Assembly (NCBI RefSeq): GCF_038096175.1
Contig: NZ_CP151099.1
Span: forward strand, 312,501 to 376,500
Origin: Nostoc sp. UHCC 0302
Lineage (GTDB): Bacteria > Cyanobacteriota > Cyanobacteriia > Cyanobacteriales > Nostocaceae
Length of the DNA stretch: 64,000 nt
Reading direction: 5' to 3'
In this document: positions 45,376 through 54,914 of the stretch, in pieces
How the letters are laid out: every line of letters starts with the position of its first letter
Numbering within the stretch: the stretch's first letter is position 1
Notes under the pieces: generated by a model
Told to the model about the DNA's origin: nothing
The model's input: only the letters and a program-made list of their open reading frames with translations
Databases searched by the model: none
Position numbers and translations under genes: made by a program

Positions 45376-45394
45376 TTCTTAAGAGAGAACAGGT

Positions 45395-45424
45395 AAATCC
45401 CCATAATTAAAATTAGGGGATTTG
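45395..45424 (+). terminator. Possible terminator after the aminotransferase
   Basis: AAATCCCC (45395-45402) pairs with GGGGATTT (45416-45423); only a short T-run follows. Confidence 0.45.
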
Positions 45425-45604
45425 AAGCGGACGTATTTTTTCTTGCGCTGTGCGTCTCGAAAAAAATATTTTTATCTCTTTTCATAAATAAATTTAGAGA
45501 CTTTAGACCCAATATTTTGGGCAGGTTTTTTCCTGTTCCCTCTTCCCTCTCCCCTACCCGAAGGGCTTGTTAATTAAGATATTCTCCCACTCCCCCACTC
45601 CTAA

Positions 45605-46687
45605 ATGGAACGCCCAATTTTATACATAGCTATCACAAATCACGGCTTTGGTCATGCTACTCGCACAGCATCCATAGCTGCAACAATTCAAAAGTTGTGT
45701 CCAGAAGTCTTACTAATTTTGGTGACTACTGCTCCACGCTGGTTGTTAGAGTGTTACATAGAAGGTGATTTTATCCATCGTCCCCGCGCTTTTGATTTGG
45801 GTGTGGTGCAAACGGATAGTTTGACAATGGATAAAGTAGCGACTTTAGAAAAGCTGCTGGATATTAAGAAAAATCAGAATTCGTTAATTGCCTCAGAAGT
45901 CAATTTCATCCGCCAAAATCGCGTTAATCTTATCTTGGCAGATATTCCTTTCCTCGCTTCTGGTTTTGCTAAGGCTACAAATATTCCCTGCTGGATGATG
46001 AGCAATTTTGGCTGGGATTTGATCTACCGAGATTGGGGAAATGAATTTACAGGTGTTGCTGATTGGATTAGTGATTGGTATTCAAAGTGCGATCGCTTAT
46101 TTCGTTTCCCATTTCATGAACCAATGCAGGCTTTTGCAAATATCACAGATGTCGGCTTAACTGGTGGTTCGCCTCGTTACTCTGTGGAAGATTTACGTTC
46201 TGTTTGGGGAATAACTACCCCAGTCGAAAAAACTATTTTGCTAACCTTTGGCGGCTTGGGTTTACAACAAATTCCCTACGATAACCTGCGGCGATTTCCA
46301 GGTTGGCAATTTATTGTCTTTGATCAATCTGTCCCTAATCTACCGAATTTAGTGAAAATTACTAGCCGTGAATACCGCCCTGTAGATTTTATGCCTATTT
46401 GTGGGCGAGTGATTTCTAAACCTGGTTACAGTACTTTTTCTGAAGCCACATTACTAGGAGTACCTCTCATTACCATACCGCGTGAGGATTTTGCCGAAGC
46501 AACTTTTCTATTAGAAGGCTTAACTAATTACAACCAACACCAAATTCTCACCCCATCTGAGTTTTTTCAAGGAACTTGGGATTTTCTCCATGAATTACCC
46601 CAACCACCAAAGCAACCTCAAGCAATTTCTAAGGATGGTAATGAAGCGATCGCTCAATCTGTGATCAACTATTTTCGTAGCAATTAA
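45605..46687 (+). CDS. Glycosyltransferase-like protein (GT-B fold)
   Basis: A 360-residue protein. The N-terminus ILYIAITNHGFGHATRTASI is the Gly-rich acceptor-side loop of GT-B enzymes such as MurG/GT28. The C-terminal donor site has LTFGGLGLQQIPY near 215 and ISKPGYSTFSEATLLGVPLI near 275, where UDP-sugar enzymes hold the nucleotide. The substrate is unknown. It has no membrane helix, as is usual for this group. Confidence 0.78.
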   Translation: MERPILYIAITNHGFGHATRTASIAATIQKLCPEVLLILVTTAPRWLLECYIEGDFIHRPRAFDLGVVQTDSLTMDKVATLEKLLDIKKNQNSLIASEVNFIRQNRVNLILADIPFLASGFAKATNIPCWMMSNFGWDLIYRDWGNEFTGVADWISDWYSKCDRLFRFPFHEPMQAFANITDVGLTGGSPRYSVEDLRSVWGITTPVEKTILLTFGGLGLQQIPYDNLRRFPGWQFIVFDQSVPNLPNLVKITSREYRPVDFMPICGRVISKPGYSTFSEATLLGVPLITIPREDFAEATFLLEGLTNYNQHQILTPSEFFQGTWDFLHELPQPPKQPQAISKDGNEAIAQSVINYFRSN

Positions 46688-46823
46688 ACCTTAATCTTTA
46701 CCAATTATACTAAATGGCTAAAACATATGCTGATTCAATAGCAGCACAATAAGGGGTAGTAAACAACTTCTAGCAAGCGTTTTGAAGTGGTATATTATAA
46801 TTACGAATTACTAATCAATTAGT

Positions 46824-47237
46824 ATGGCTCACTACCAAAAGCTACTAAGAATTTCTACTACTGGGAAATCTTTTCAAAATATCACCTCAAAAATTGAAGC
46901 TATAGTTGCAGAGTCAGGGGTAGAAACTGGTCTTTGTACTCTATTTTTGCGTCACACTTCAGCTAGTTTAGTAATCCAAGAAAACGCTGATCCTGATGTA
47001 CTTGTGGATTTAGCTAACTTTATGGCAAAACTTGTGCCAGAGTCAGGCAAATACATTCATGATGCTGAAGGTTCCGATGATATGCCAGCGCACATTCGTA
47101 CTGCACTCACACATACTTCTGAACATATCCCCATCAATCGCGGTCATTTGGTATTGGGAACTTGGCAGGGAATTTATATTTGGGAACATCGTCAACGCAG
47201 TCATTCTAGAGAGCTAGTTGTTCATATTTCTGGATAG
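46824..47237 (+). CDS. YjbQ family protein (UPF0047)
   Basis: A 137-residue member of the YjbQ family, described as having weak thiamine-phosphate synthase activity. Hallmarks: GLCTLFLRHTSASLVIQENA with the metal-site His near residue 47, then HDAEGSDDMPAHIRTALT and LGTWQGIYIWEHRQ. Length is normal. A terminator follows. Confidence 0.92.
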   Translation: MAHYQKLLRISTTGKSFQNITSKIEAIVAESGVETGLCTLFLRHTSASLVIQENADPDVLVDLANFMAKLVPESGKYIHDAEGSDDMPAHIRTALTHTSEHIPINRGHLVLGTWQGIYIWEHRQRSHSRELVVHISG

Positions 47238-47275
47238 CAATTTATTAAATTTTGGAGATGTAGTTAAACATATTT

Positions 47276-47310
47276 AAGGTGTTACAGTATGAACTTTAAA
47301 CACCTTATTG
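47276..47310 (+). terminator. Terminator after the yjbQ-like gene
   Basis: AAGGTGTT (47276-47283) pairs with AACACCTT (47299-47306), followed by ATTGTTTC. The remaining gap to 47555 is AT-rich with no recognised feature. Confidence 0.65.
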
Positions 47311-47555
47311 TTTCTGAGTATCCTCTGAAGATAACTTGTAAATATTCTAGTGATATACGTTAAACCCTGGACAAGCCACTTTTGCAGTATTAGGGATGAC
47401 GTAATTTCTTTATAGACAATTAACTAAACATACATTGAGCATTTTATGTATGTTTGTAAATTTAAAAGTTAAGTTTATTTATACAACTTTAATAATTCAT
47501 TTGTTTTATTATAAAATAACATTTATTGTAATTTGCTTGGGCAATTTAAATTACT

Positions 47556-48305
47556 ATGAAGCCAAATATTAAACCATCTGACACTTTCCAATTTATTGAC
47601 GAAATTCTTGCCCAGCAGTCTGTTAACCTGTTATCACTGAATCCTCAAAAAACTTTAATTACCAGCTTTGCAGAACTGGGAAGTGTGATTGCCGAGAAAA
47701 ATAGTGATATTCAAATTATCGCAACTATTCAGGAAACATTAGAATCTATAGTCTATACTCAGTTGCAAAACTTTCCAGAAAACATATTCTGGGATTTTGA
47801 TTTTATGGTAAACAGTATGCTGAGGCAGGCTTTAGTTGCAGAAGAAGGTACTATTACTTTTTTAAAAGATTTTGGTGAAAAAATGGTGTCTCTGACAGAG
47901 ATGTTCGGAATCAAAACAGAAATCCGTTTCCGCTACGTTCACGATTTTATGTATGGATTTGAGTGGGCAAGATGGGTACAAAAAGAGCCACATAATCGCG
48001 CACACATAGAGCCATTCAGTCTAATTTTTTTAGATTATTTACTTGCTAAAGGTAAGGAACTTTTACAACGTATCAGTCACGGTCAGATAACGTGTTATAA
48101 ACTGTGTGATACAGGTTATCGCAATCCGTTCAGTTTTTCCCGTGAACCAGAAGATGAATACCGTCTACTAACTTATTTAGCACAGGAACAACTCATCCCG
48201 GTAGCAGTGTGGAACTGGAATGCTAGCCCTGTATGGAATAAACCTTTCCAGGAAATGCGCCAGCAACTAGCATTAAAATTAAATATTCAACCACAAAAAC
48301 ACTGA
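47556..48305 (+). CDS. Conserved-looking hypothetical protein
   Basis: A 249-residue soluble protein without signal or membrane segment. It is acidic and aromatic-rich in the middle (NIFWDFDFMVNSMLRQALVA, EIRFRYVHDFMYGFEWARWV). Composition and codon pattern look genuine. I do not recognise the family. It is followed 84 bp downstream by the Nif3-like gene on the same strand. Confidence 0.7.
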   Translation: MKPNIKPSDTFQFIDEILAQQSVNLLSLNPQKTLITSFAELGSVIAEKNSDIQIIATIQETLESIVYTQLQNFPENIFWDFDFMVNSMLRQALVAEEGTITFLKDFGEKMVSLTEMFGIKTEIRFRYVHDFMYGFEWARWVQKEPHNRAHIEPFSLIFLDYLLAKGKELLQRISHGQITCYKLCDTGYRNPFSFSREPEDEYRLLTYLAQEQLIPVAVWNWNASPVWNKPFQEMRQQLALKLNIQPQKH

Positions 48306-48389
48306 GAAGAAATTCAAAATTCTAGAACTTAATTGCGGCAAGTATTTAGTAAATTGCTGTATACAAAATAATTGCTGAAAAATATTAGT

Positions 48390-49178
48390 ATGAAAATTAT
48401 TGATTTAATCACTTGGTTTGAAGAATGGGCCAATCCTGCATGGTGTGACAGTTGGGATAATTGTGGTTGGCAAGTTGAACCAGGAGTGTTGCAAGAAAAG
48501 GCACGGGTATTAGTATGTTTAACACCGACTTTGGCGGTGATGCAAGAAGCGATCGCCCTGAATGCTAATCTAATCTTTGCCCATCATCCTTTAATTTTTA
48601 ATCCTCCCAAGTCTTTACGCACTGGGGAACCAATCGCCCAAATGGCTCGGTTAGCTTTTACTCACAATATTGGTATCTATAGCGCCCACACAAATTTTGA
48701 CCAAGTACAAGATGGTACTGCTGACGTGTTGGCTCAGATTTTAGAACTTAAGGAAGTTACTCCCATAGTACCCAAGCAAGCAGGATTAGGATATGGACGT
48801 GTTGGTGTGCTTGAGCCATTTCTGACGTTACAAGAGTTACTCGCAGCAATTCAAACCCGACTTGCTACCCCAAATTTGATTTTTTCTCCAAGTGCTGATT
48901 TACAGCAGACAATTTCACGAGTTGCTGTTTTGGGAGGTTCGGGAGCTAGTTTTATTTCTGAGGTAGTCAAAACTGGCGCTCAAGCTTATCTAACTTCTGA
49001 CTGCAAATTTCATCAGTTTCAAGAAAGCCGCGATCGCAATCTGATTTTAATAGATGCTGGACATTATGCTACTGAGCGCCCTGCTTGCGATCGCTTGGTG
49101 CAAAAATTCCAGGACTTAAATATAGACTGGGTGCAATTGAGTCAAAAGGATGAGGATTTTCGCCACTTTTTTACCTAA
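48390..49178 (+). CDS. Nif3-like dinuclear metal-centre protein
   Basis: A 262-residue member of the NIF3/YbgI (DUF34) family of hexameric proteins. The metal ligands are visible: His in NLIFAHHPLIFNPPKSLRTG and in GIYSAHTNFDQVQDGTADVL near the N-terminal third, and the pair in LILIDAGHYATERPACDRLV near 225. A GTP cyclohydrolase I type 2 role has been claimed for relatives, but the function is unsettled. I start at ATG 48390; a TTG six codons upstream (48372) is possible. No ribosome-binding site is visible. Confidence 0.9.
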   Translation: MKIIDLITWFEEWANPAWCDSWDNCGWQVEPGVLQEKARVLVCLTPTLAVMQEAIALNANLIFAHHPLIFNPPKSLRTGEPIAQMARLAFTHNIGIYSAHTNFDQVQDGTADVLAQILELKEVTPIVPKQAGLGYGRVGVLEPFLTLQELLAAIQTRLATPNLIFSPSADLQQTISRVAVLGGSGASFISEVVKTGAQAYLTSDCKFHQFQESRDRNLILIDAGHYATERPACDRLVQKFQDLNIDWVQLSQKDEDFRHFFT

Positions 49179-49359
49179 GTAACTGTAAATTATGATTTAT
49201 TAAGTTTTAATTATGCAAAAATATTATCCACATTTTTATGTATAAATAATTACTGTATGAATATAATTTCCAAATGTAATAATCATCAAAAGCTTGTGTT
49301 AATTGATTCATTAGTTGAAAGTATTTTAACTCTGTAAACCCTATATTATGATTTAGCGC
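49179..49359. other. AT-rich intergenic region
   Basis: Upstream part of the promoter region for the small gene at 49483. No gene is seen. The CRP-type site follows it. Confidence 0.35.
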
Positions 49360-49375
49360 TGTGATTTCTATCACA
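49360..49375. promoter_or_regulatory. CRP-type palindrome TGTGA-N6-TCACA
   Basis: TGTGATTTCTATCACA matches the cAMP receptor protein operator (TGTGA, 6 nt, TCACA) exactly. Cyanobacterial SyCRP1/AnCrpA use the same consensus. It lies 108 bp upstream of the 72-residue gene. Regulation is inferred; a site of this length has some chance of occurring randomly in 64 kb, though a perfect one rarely. Confidence 0.55.
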
Positions 49376-49482
49376 TAAATTATGTAATTGTAATCACTGG
49401 AGTCTGCTGTTCTGCATCAATTAGCAAAAGAGAGAAATGTTACACACTTGAAATAACAAGTTCTCACTCTGCCCTAATCACG

Positions 49483-49701
49483 ATGATTCGTACACTCGTT
49501 GAATCTGCTTTTCAAACTGGATATCTTAGTGTTGAATCTGAGGGACTACTCCAACAAGTGCTGGCCACCAAATGCTATCAACCAGAGGATTTGTCTGCCC
49601 TTGCAGCTTTATACGATGCTGTTCGCGCAGGTAAAATTAAACGAGAAGCATCTTCGTCGAATTTGCTCAAAGAATTTCCCACAACACCTAAATCTTTCTG
49701 A
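49483..49701 (+). CDS. Small conserved-looking hypothetical protein
   Basis: A 72-residue, mostly helical protein (VESAFQTGYLSVESEGLLQQ, YQPEDLSALAALYDAVRAGK), Ala/Leu/Glu-rich. It is preceded by a perfect CRP-type palindrome. I do not recognise a named domain. It resembles short cyanobacterial proteins of unknown function. Confidence 0.7.
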   Translation: MIRTLVESAFQTGYLSVESEGLLQQVLATKCYQPEDLSALAALYDAVRAGKIKREASSSNLLKEFPTTPKSF

Positions 49702-50410
49702 TACAGTCTTTAAAGGTACAGGTTACAGGGGATAGTGGATAGTTTTCTTGTCCTCTGTAACCTATTCTCTTATAGGTTCCTAACTTTTAATGACAGACGT
49801 AATTAATCGCGTCTCTACTCCTAAATTCTGCTGAGATTTCCGCAATTAGAGACTATGGCGCTGTATTACTGTATTGTGGATTAGCATTGGAGGTGTCACA
49901 TCGGCCAACAACCTTAAATTTAAAACTCTTCGGGTGTTGTTGTCGAAAACCGTTAAGGTCAGCGAGAGAATGAGTTAAGATCAAATACATAGGGAAAAAA
50001 GTAAAGCCGAGTCCCCGGACTTCCCACCAATGCCAATGACTACAAACAGGCAACTTAAACAACCGCAATCAACGCTAGTTTTGGAGTATTTATTATTACA
50101 TAATGGTAGTAAGGACTCATCAACAGGTATTAACTTGGGTAACACAAATCCCGAATTGTTGGACTTCTATAGAAGTAAACATTCTCTAGAATGACCCTGG
50201 AAGAGATTGAGTTCAACTGGTGCAGTAACCATTGGTTTATGACCCAAAATTTCCTGAGATTCCGACAATTAAAAGTAAGTCTTTGGATTGGGTTACCAAA
50301 CACACTGGTTATAAACCGTGAAAGTAACCTGATTAAGGGTGAAATCTACTGGGGTAAGACCCAATTTTTGACAAGTTTAACTACGTTGTTTAAAAAGGCA
50401 GAAGCAGTAC
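49702..50410. other. Intergenic stretch with no convincing gene
   Basis: Open frames on both strands here (e.g. 49853-50068 minus, 50191-50523 plus) have poor composition, no ribosome-binding sites and no family resemblance. It probably contains degraded repeat sequence and the promoter of the gene at 50411. Confidence 0.4.
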
Positions 50411-50722
50411 ATGCTACACCGCAAGATTTATCAACTGTGTTGCGATGGGCGGGAGGTATGTGTTTTCTTGCGGGACCAGCAACGCTGGATAGAACGCGCC
50501 CGCATCCTCGACATAGAGGGTGATTTAGTGACCCTACGTTATGAAACAGAAGAAGAGGACGAAACTTGTTCTTGGGAGGAAATGGTTCGTCTCGAAAGCA
50601 TTGGGGCTGTAACACAAAAATTAGCTTCAGTGCCACGCGGTAACGTAGAACCTCTCCTAACAGAGGATTGTCCTGAAGCTGAGCGCATCCGCAACCATTA
50701 TACTGACTCGAATCCAGAATAA
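50411..50722 (+). CDS. Conserved cyanobacterial protein (DUF6679-like)
   Basis: A 103-residue protein: MLHRKIYQLCCDGREVCVFL, IERARILDIEGDLVTLRYET, CSWEEMVRLESIGAVTQKLA. This is a compact beta-rich, possibly RNA- or ribosome-associated, fold. I recognise the sequence as a widely conserved cyanobacterial short protein (I believe DUF6679), function unknown. The tail is acidic. Confidence 0.78.
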   Translation: MLHRKIYQLCCDGREVCVFLRDQQRWIERARILDIEGDLVTLRYETEEEDETCSWEEMVRLESIGAVTQKLASVPRGNVEPLLTEDCPEAERIRNHYTDSNPE

Positions 50723-50736
50723 TTCAATCAAAAAGT

Positions 50737-50762
50737 CAAGAGCGGAGCCGGAGACGCTCCGC
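50737..50762. repeat. GC-rich palindromic repeat
   Basis: AGCGGAGCCGGAGACGCTCC and following bases give alternative stems GCGGAGC/GCTCCGC and CCGGAG/CTCCGG. It lies between convergent genes and may help termination. Confidence 0.55.
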
Positions 50763-50790
50763 CTCCGGTCAATAGTTAAAAAACCCTAGA

Positions 50791-52458
50791 CTATTGACTA
50801 TCATTCAAACCCTCAAAGGCAGGACAGTAACCTTCAAGGGTTACTTTGAAGTTATACAACGGGGAAGCAGGGTTCCAACAGCGCTGTCCTCTTTGATGCC
50901 GGCAAGTGCCGCAGCAGTCTAGATCAGACCAAGTATAGCGATCGCTACTTTGGTTGAGCAGCTCTCGTTGGGACAATCCCCGTAAAACTAATTCTTCTCC
51001 CTGCCAACGGGCTTCAATTAAACCAGTATCGGCAAACTGCTGCCAGCGGGAATCGGCTGTCATCGCTTCGGGTAAAGTAATTGTGATTACTGTTCCCAAC
51101 TCTGTCAGCTCGCCTTCATAGTTAGTCTCTGGGGCTGCTGGCTGTAAAAACGTGTCCCCAATAGGCAAATCCACTAAGGTTTGAGCAGCAGGAGAATGTA
51201 CGTGATAGCGGTTTTGTAACTCCTCTAAACTTGTTAGGTCTGCCAAATAAGCAGGAGAACCGTGAACGAAAATCACGTGTTGGGGTCGTAAATTATGAAT
51301 TAGCTGGGTAGTACCAGGGCCATCACTATGTTGAGCAAGGAGATAGCTTTCGACAGTGGTGGGTGCTAAGTATTTTTTGTTAATTTTTATATCAATTTTT
51401 TCTGGTAGGAGAATAAGCCAAGGGCCAGTGTTGGGTTGGCAATAATCACCTAAATCAGTTATGGAGTCGGTAAGAACAATACAAGGTGATTTACCGACAG
51501 TAGCACGATCTTCTGGTTGTAAACGACGCACGCGAGGACGCACCCGTTCATCCCAAAACAAGGGCTGATGGCGGGCGAAGTTCTGTACTGATGGGGGTAG
51601 ATGGGGTAGCAGTTCCAAGTAAGCATCGCAGCCAGCAGCGACAGCACCGTCTACCCAGATATCTAAATCCCGGCCTGTGAAGTGGTGATGAGAGCGTAAG
51701 AGCATCAGCAGTTCTTGTCCTAATCCTAAAGCCGGTGTCGGAAGTAGTACAGAACAACGGTCAGCGATCGCGCGATTAATTCGCTCTGCTAGTTGATTTT
51801 CTTGGTTGCGGCGGTGAGGATGGCGAGATGTACCATAACTACCTTCAATGATTAAGACATCTAAGTCTAGTCCCCGCAGTTCTTCTAAACGCAAACCTTC
51901 TACCAGCCGGGAGTTTGATAAGAAAAAGTCACCTGTATACAGTAACTTGTAAGAGCGTTGCCCAGTAGTATATGTGAGCAGAATCGCCACTGCGCCTGGA
52001 AGATGTCCGGCAGGAAATAATTCTGCTACTAAACCGTCTTGAAACTCTACAGGCGATCGCAATGGCAACGCTTGACAAAATTGGGAAATTTCTTGAGTGT
52101 CTTGGTCTTGCCAATTCAGTGGCAGTAATTTGCTGGTTACCTCGCTTGCATAGATAGGTAACACTGGAAAAGCCTGATGCAGCGACAGTAAGCCTTTAGA
52201 GTGATCTGGATGTGCATGAGTAATCAAAACTAAATCTGCCGGTAGAGGGGAATTCACTCCATGTGGGGGTATACTTAGCCCCTTCCCCAGCAATGAAATA
52301 TCATCCAAACCGCAGTCTAACAGGATGCGGTGTGGCCCCATCTTTACTAATAAGCACACGCCCTCATCGTGATGCTGAACACTATAGGGCAAACATTCTA
52401 ATTCGCTACCCACTTCCCCAGCATCAACGCGAGAGGATGTCGACAGATTATCCCTCAT
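50791..52458 (-). CDS. MBL-fold beta-CASP-type hydrolase with Cys-rich C-terminus
   Basis: A 555-residue metallo-beta-lactamase-fold protein. HxHxDH is present as LVLITHAHPDHSKGL near residue 80, then LFPAGHLPGAVAILL, LLYTGDFFLSNSRL and IIEGSYG. The insert between motifs and the late HVIFVHG resemble the beta-CASP group of RNA-processing nucleases. The last 50 residues carry a Cys cluster (LDCCGTCRHQRGQRCWNPAS, LEGYCPAFE), possibly a zinc or Fe-S knuckle. The start is the ATG at 52458, with GAGGGGA upstream. Substrate is not known. Confidence 0.82.
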   Translation of the reverse strand: MRDNLSTSSRVDAGEVGSELECLPYSVQHHDEGVCLLVKMGPHRILLDCGLDDISLLGKGLSIPPHGVNSPLPADLVLITHAHPDHSKGLLSLHQAFPVLPIYASEVTSKLLPLNWQDQDTQEISQFCQALPLRSPVEFQDGLVAELFPAGHLPGAVAILLTYTTGQRSYKLLYTGDFFLSNSRLVEGLRLEELRGLDLDVLIIEGSYGTSRHPHRRNQENQLAERINRAIADRCSVLLPTPALGLGQELLMLLRSHHHFTGRDLDIWVDGAVAAGCDAYLELLPHLPPSVQNFARHQPLFWDERVRPRVRRLQPEDRATVGKSPCIVLTDSITDLGDYCQPNTGPWLILLPEKIDIKINKKYLAPTTVESYLLAQHSDGPGTTQLIHNLRPQHVIFVHGSPAYLADLTSLEELQNRYHVHSPAAQTLVDLPIGDTFLQPAAPETNYEGELTELGTVITITLPEAMTADSRWQQFADTGLIEARWQGEELVLRGLSQRELLNQSSDRYTWSDLDCCGTCRHQRGQRCWNPASPLYNFKVTLEGYCPAFEGLNDSQ

Positions 52459-52793
52459 GTCTCTTCCCCTCAAACCTCGTCGCTATATAAATATCCCAAA
52501 AGCCAAGAATTAGACGGATTTTGGTTTTGTAAATTAGGGGTAAGTTTCGCCGTGCGCCCCTACACCCTGAAAATGTGGATTTTTGATTGGGGAGGACACC
52601 TGCACCGAACCCGCACTGATTCGGAAAAGTTGGATAACGAGAAGCTTTCAATCTACTTGCTAAGGGACTTTGCGTTTTTGCCTTGTAAAGTTTTGAGCGC
52701 AGGGAGGCTACCCACTTTTACAGTAAGCTACTCCCGAAGTTTCAAGCCAAGGAAGCCTTAGCTCAAACTTCTCTTTGCGTCTAAAAGCTTTCT
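52459..52793. other. Intergenic region with degenerate repeats
   Basis: It contains AGGGGTAAGTTTCGCCGTGC and CCCCTA (possible stem AGGGG/CCCCT) near 52537-52562. Near 52745-52785 is a stretch similar to one at 7790-7830 (GAAGCCTTAG, ACTTCTCT). No gene. Confidence 0.35.
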
Positions 52794-52916
52794 TCAATGT
52801 GCAGAGCCATTGCCATGATAGTTATCTGAATCATAAAATCCATTTTTCGTGCCAAAAAACAAACACGAAATACTAAATATTACTGTTAACCCAACTAAAA
52901 TCAGTTTTACATCCAT
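52794..52916 (-). CDS. Small single-helix membrane protein (40 aa)
   Basis: The minus-strand ATG ending 52916 encodes MDVKLILVGLTVIFSISCLF then FGTKNGFYDSDNYHGNGSAH. One membrane helix is followed by a polar, Gly/Asp/His-containing tail of about 18 residues. GAGG lies about 11 nt upstream. The composition is protein-like and the topology resembles the very short membrane proteins of cyanobacterial photosynthetic complexes. I cannot name it, and it could be a chance frame. Confidence 0.55.
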   Translation of the reverse strand: MDVKLILVGLTVIFSISCLFFGTKNGFYDSDNYHGNGSAH

Positions 52917-53291
52917 GTGTTTGCTGCCCTCTACTAAAGACTTTCTTATAATAATTTAGTGCTTCTGCAACAAAGCAGAATCACTAGAAAATCTTTACTA
53001 TGCATATGTTGATTGAGCAATAGGTAAATTTACCACAATCAGTCAGATTGTAGAACCTTTCGGTTAACCTGTCTATCTATCCAAGTAATGCTTGCTAAGC
53101 GATCGCTGACGGGGAATTAAAAATTGGAAAGTCATACCCAGCTAACAATTCCTCATACATCAGCCCTAGTTTATATATAACTTTTACTTAAATTTTGCGG
53201 TTTAACTATGATTAATTTAAATTAAAGGTTGATACAGACAATATCTGTGTGCTGTTACAGCGTTTAGCATTTAGACAAGAACCGTCATAAA
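52917..53291. other. Intergenic region
   Basis: Largely AT-rich sequence between two minus-strand genes, with one HIP1 site near 53100. It presumably contains the promoter for the 40-aa gene. Nothing else supported. Confidence 0.35.
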
Positions 53292-53663
53292 TCAAGAGGT
53301 AGATAGAACTATTAGCAAACAGACCAATAATAAACCCACCAATAACATTAAAGCCTGATTGCGTTTTATCCAGTTTTTCACAGTTACCGCAAAGCTGTTG
53401 GCATTACGCTGCTTTTCTAACTCTAATTTCATCTCTTCACTATTTTGGTAGAGGGTACAGTCTTTAGCATAGGGACGTTTAGGAAAGTTACAGGTATCGT
53501 CAATATGGTAAGTGCAGGTATCACACAGATACGCATCCCCAGTAGCACGGTACAGAGGAATACCGGGATGACCGTAAGCTTTGAGCGTTGTACGACAATA
53601 GGGACAATTAATCGCTTGACTATCAATAAGTTGATGACAGCGGGGACAGGATACAGTATCCAA
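53292..53663 (-). CDS. Zinc-ribbon membrane protein
   Basis: 123 residues. An N-terminal zinc ribbon (CPRCHQLIDSQAINCPYC, two CxxC pairs at about 5-23) is followed by a second Cys-rich segment (CDTCTYHIDDTCNFPKRPYA, KDC). After a short charged linker comes one C-terminal membrane helix (ALMLLVGLLLVCLLIVLSTS). It is therefore probably a tail-anchored protein with two metal-binding modules facing the cytoplasm. Function is unknown. Confidence 0.8.
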   Translation of the reverse strand: MDTVSCPRCHQLIDSQAINCPYCRTTLKAYGHPGIPLYRATGDAYLCDTCTYHIDDTCNFPKRPYAKDCTLYQNSEEMKLELEKQRNANSFAVTVKNWIKRNQALMLLVGLLLVCLLIVLSTS

Positions 53664-53713
53664 AACCTTAAGTAAAAATTGGGTAAGTAAACATCTTGAT
53701 TTTAGCCATTTAC

Positions 53714-53741
53714 GGGGATTGGGGACTGGGGATTGGGGATT
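53714..53741. repeat. GGGGATT/GGGGACT heptamer tandem repeat
   Basis: Four units in the order GGGGATT, GGGGACT, GGGGATT, GGGGATT, identical to the array at 35718-35745. Confidence 0.85.
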
Positions 53742-53816
53742 GAAAATTGATTAGTTGTTCTCCCCATGCTCCCTGCCCCCTTCTCCCTGCTCTCCTAATC
53801 ATCTGCGAGGTTTGTT

Positions 53817-54806
53817 ATGCCAATCTACGTTTACTGGGGTGAAGATGATTTTACTAGAGAAAAAGCAATTGCTCTGTTGCGCGATCGCGTTGTCGATCCT
53901 CAATGGGCAAGCTTTAACTACACTTCATTCCTTCCAGATCAACCTGATGCTACGATTGGGGCGTTAAATCAAGTGATGACACCAACTTTCGGAGCTGGTG
54001 GGCGCTTGGTGTGGCTGATCAATACGACTCTCTGCCAGCAATGCCCAGACAATATATTGGCAGAACTAGTGCGAACGCTGCCAGTAATTCCCGAAAATGC
54101 ATTTTTATTGCTCACCAGCCGTAACAAACCTGATGAACGCCTCAAATCTACAAAATTATTAAAACAATTTGCCGCCGAGTTTCGAGAATTTCCGCTCATC
54201 CCGCCTTGGAAGACGGAATTACTGGTGCAATCTGCAAATCAAGCGGCTCAAACTGTGGGTGTCAAATTGACTTCCAGGGCTGCGGAATGGTTAGCAGAAT
54301 CTGTAGGTAACGATACACGACTCCTTTACAATGAAATAGAGAAATTACGGTTATACGTTGAGGGCAGTAATAAGCCTATAGATGTAGATACTGTTACTCA
54401 ACTAGTAAGGAATACTACTCAAAACAGCTTACAATTGGCAGCAGCAATCAGAACTGGAGATACAACTAAAGCTTTGGGAACATTAGCAGACCTGATCAAT
54501 GCTTCCGAGCCTGGGTTGCGGATAGTGGCTACACTAATTGGTCAATTTCGCACTTGGCTATGGGTGAAGGTCATGATGGAGAGTGGAGAGCAAAATCAAC
54601 AAGCGATCGCTTCAGCCGCTGATGTAGCTAACCCTAAACGTATTTATTTTTTACAGCAAGAAGTCAAGTTGCTATCTGTACAGCAGTTAATTTCTTGCTT
54701 ACCTTTGATACTAGAGTTAGAAGTGAGTCTCAAGCAAGGAGGTTCAGAAACCTCAGTACTCCAGACTAAAGTAATTGAACTTTGTCAAGTATGTGGAGGT
54801 CGTTGA
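53817..54806 (+). CDS. holA: DNA polymerase III subunit delta
   Basis: The delta subunit opens the sliding clamp within the clamp loader. 329 residues with the HolA pattern: start MPIYVYWGEDDFTREKAIAL, then FLLLTSRNKPDERLKSTKLL, AEWLAESVGNDTRLLYNEIE and LGTLADLINASEPGLRIVAT. The C-terminal helical collar region follows. Length is normal. It is transcribed alone and a repeat lies before it. Confidence 0.9.
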   Translation: MPIYVYWGEDDFTREKAIALLRDRVVDPQWASFNYTSFLPDQPDATIGALNQVMTPTFGAGGRLVWLINTTLCQQCPDNILAELVRTLPVIPENAFLLLTSRNKPDERLKSTKLLKQFAAEFREFPLIPPWKTELLVQSANQAAQTVGVKLTSRAAEWLAESVGNDTRLLYNEIEKLRLYVEGSNKPIDVDTVTQLVRNTTQNSLQLAAAIRTGDTTKALGTLADLINASEPGLRIVATLIGQFRTWLWVKVMMESGEQNQQAIASAADVANPKRIYFLQQEVKLLSVQQLISCLPLILELEVSLKQGGSETSVLQTKVIELCQVCGGR

Positions 54807-54914
54807 CAATAAATATAAAAGTTTGTTGGATTGAATGTTGCCCGGAACTTCCTCCTCCTCAAATAATTCAAAATAGTTATTAAATCCCTATTACAGTTAA
54901 GCCTCACACACAAT

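Noticed and set aside
49853-50523. 71-aa minus-strand and 110-aa plus-strand frames
   Set aside because: No ribosome-binding site, no recognisable motif, odd composition, and partial overlap with the DUF6679-like gene.
50346-50636. 96-aa minus-strand frame
   Set aside because: Antisense to the better-supported gene at 50411-50722.
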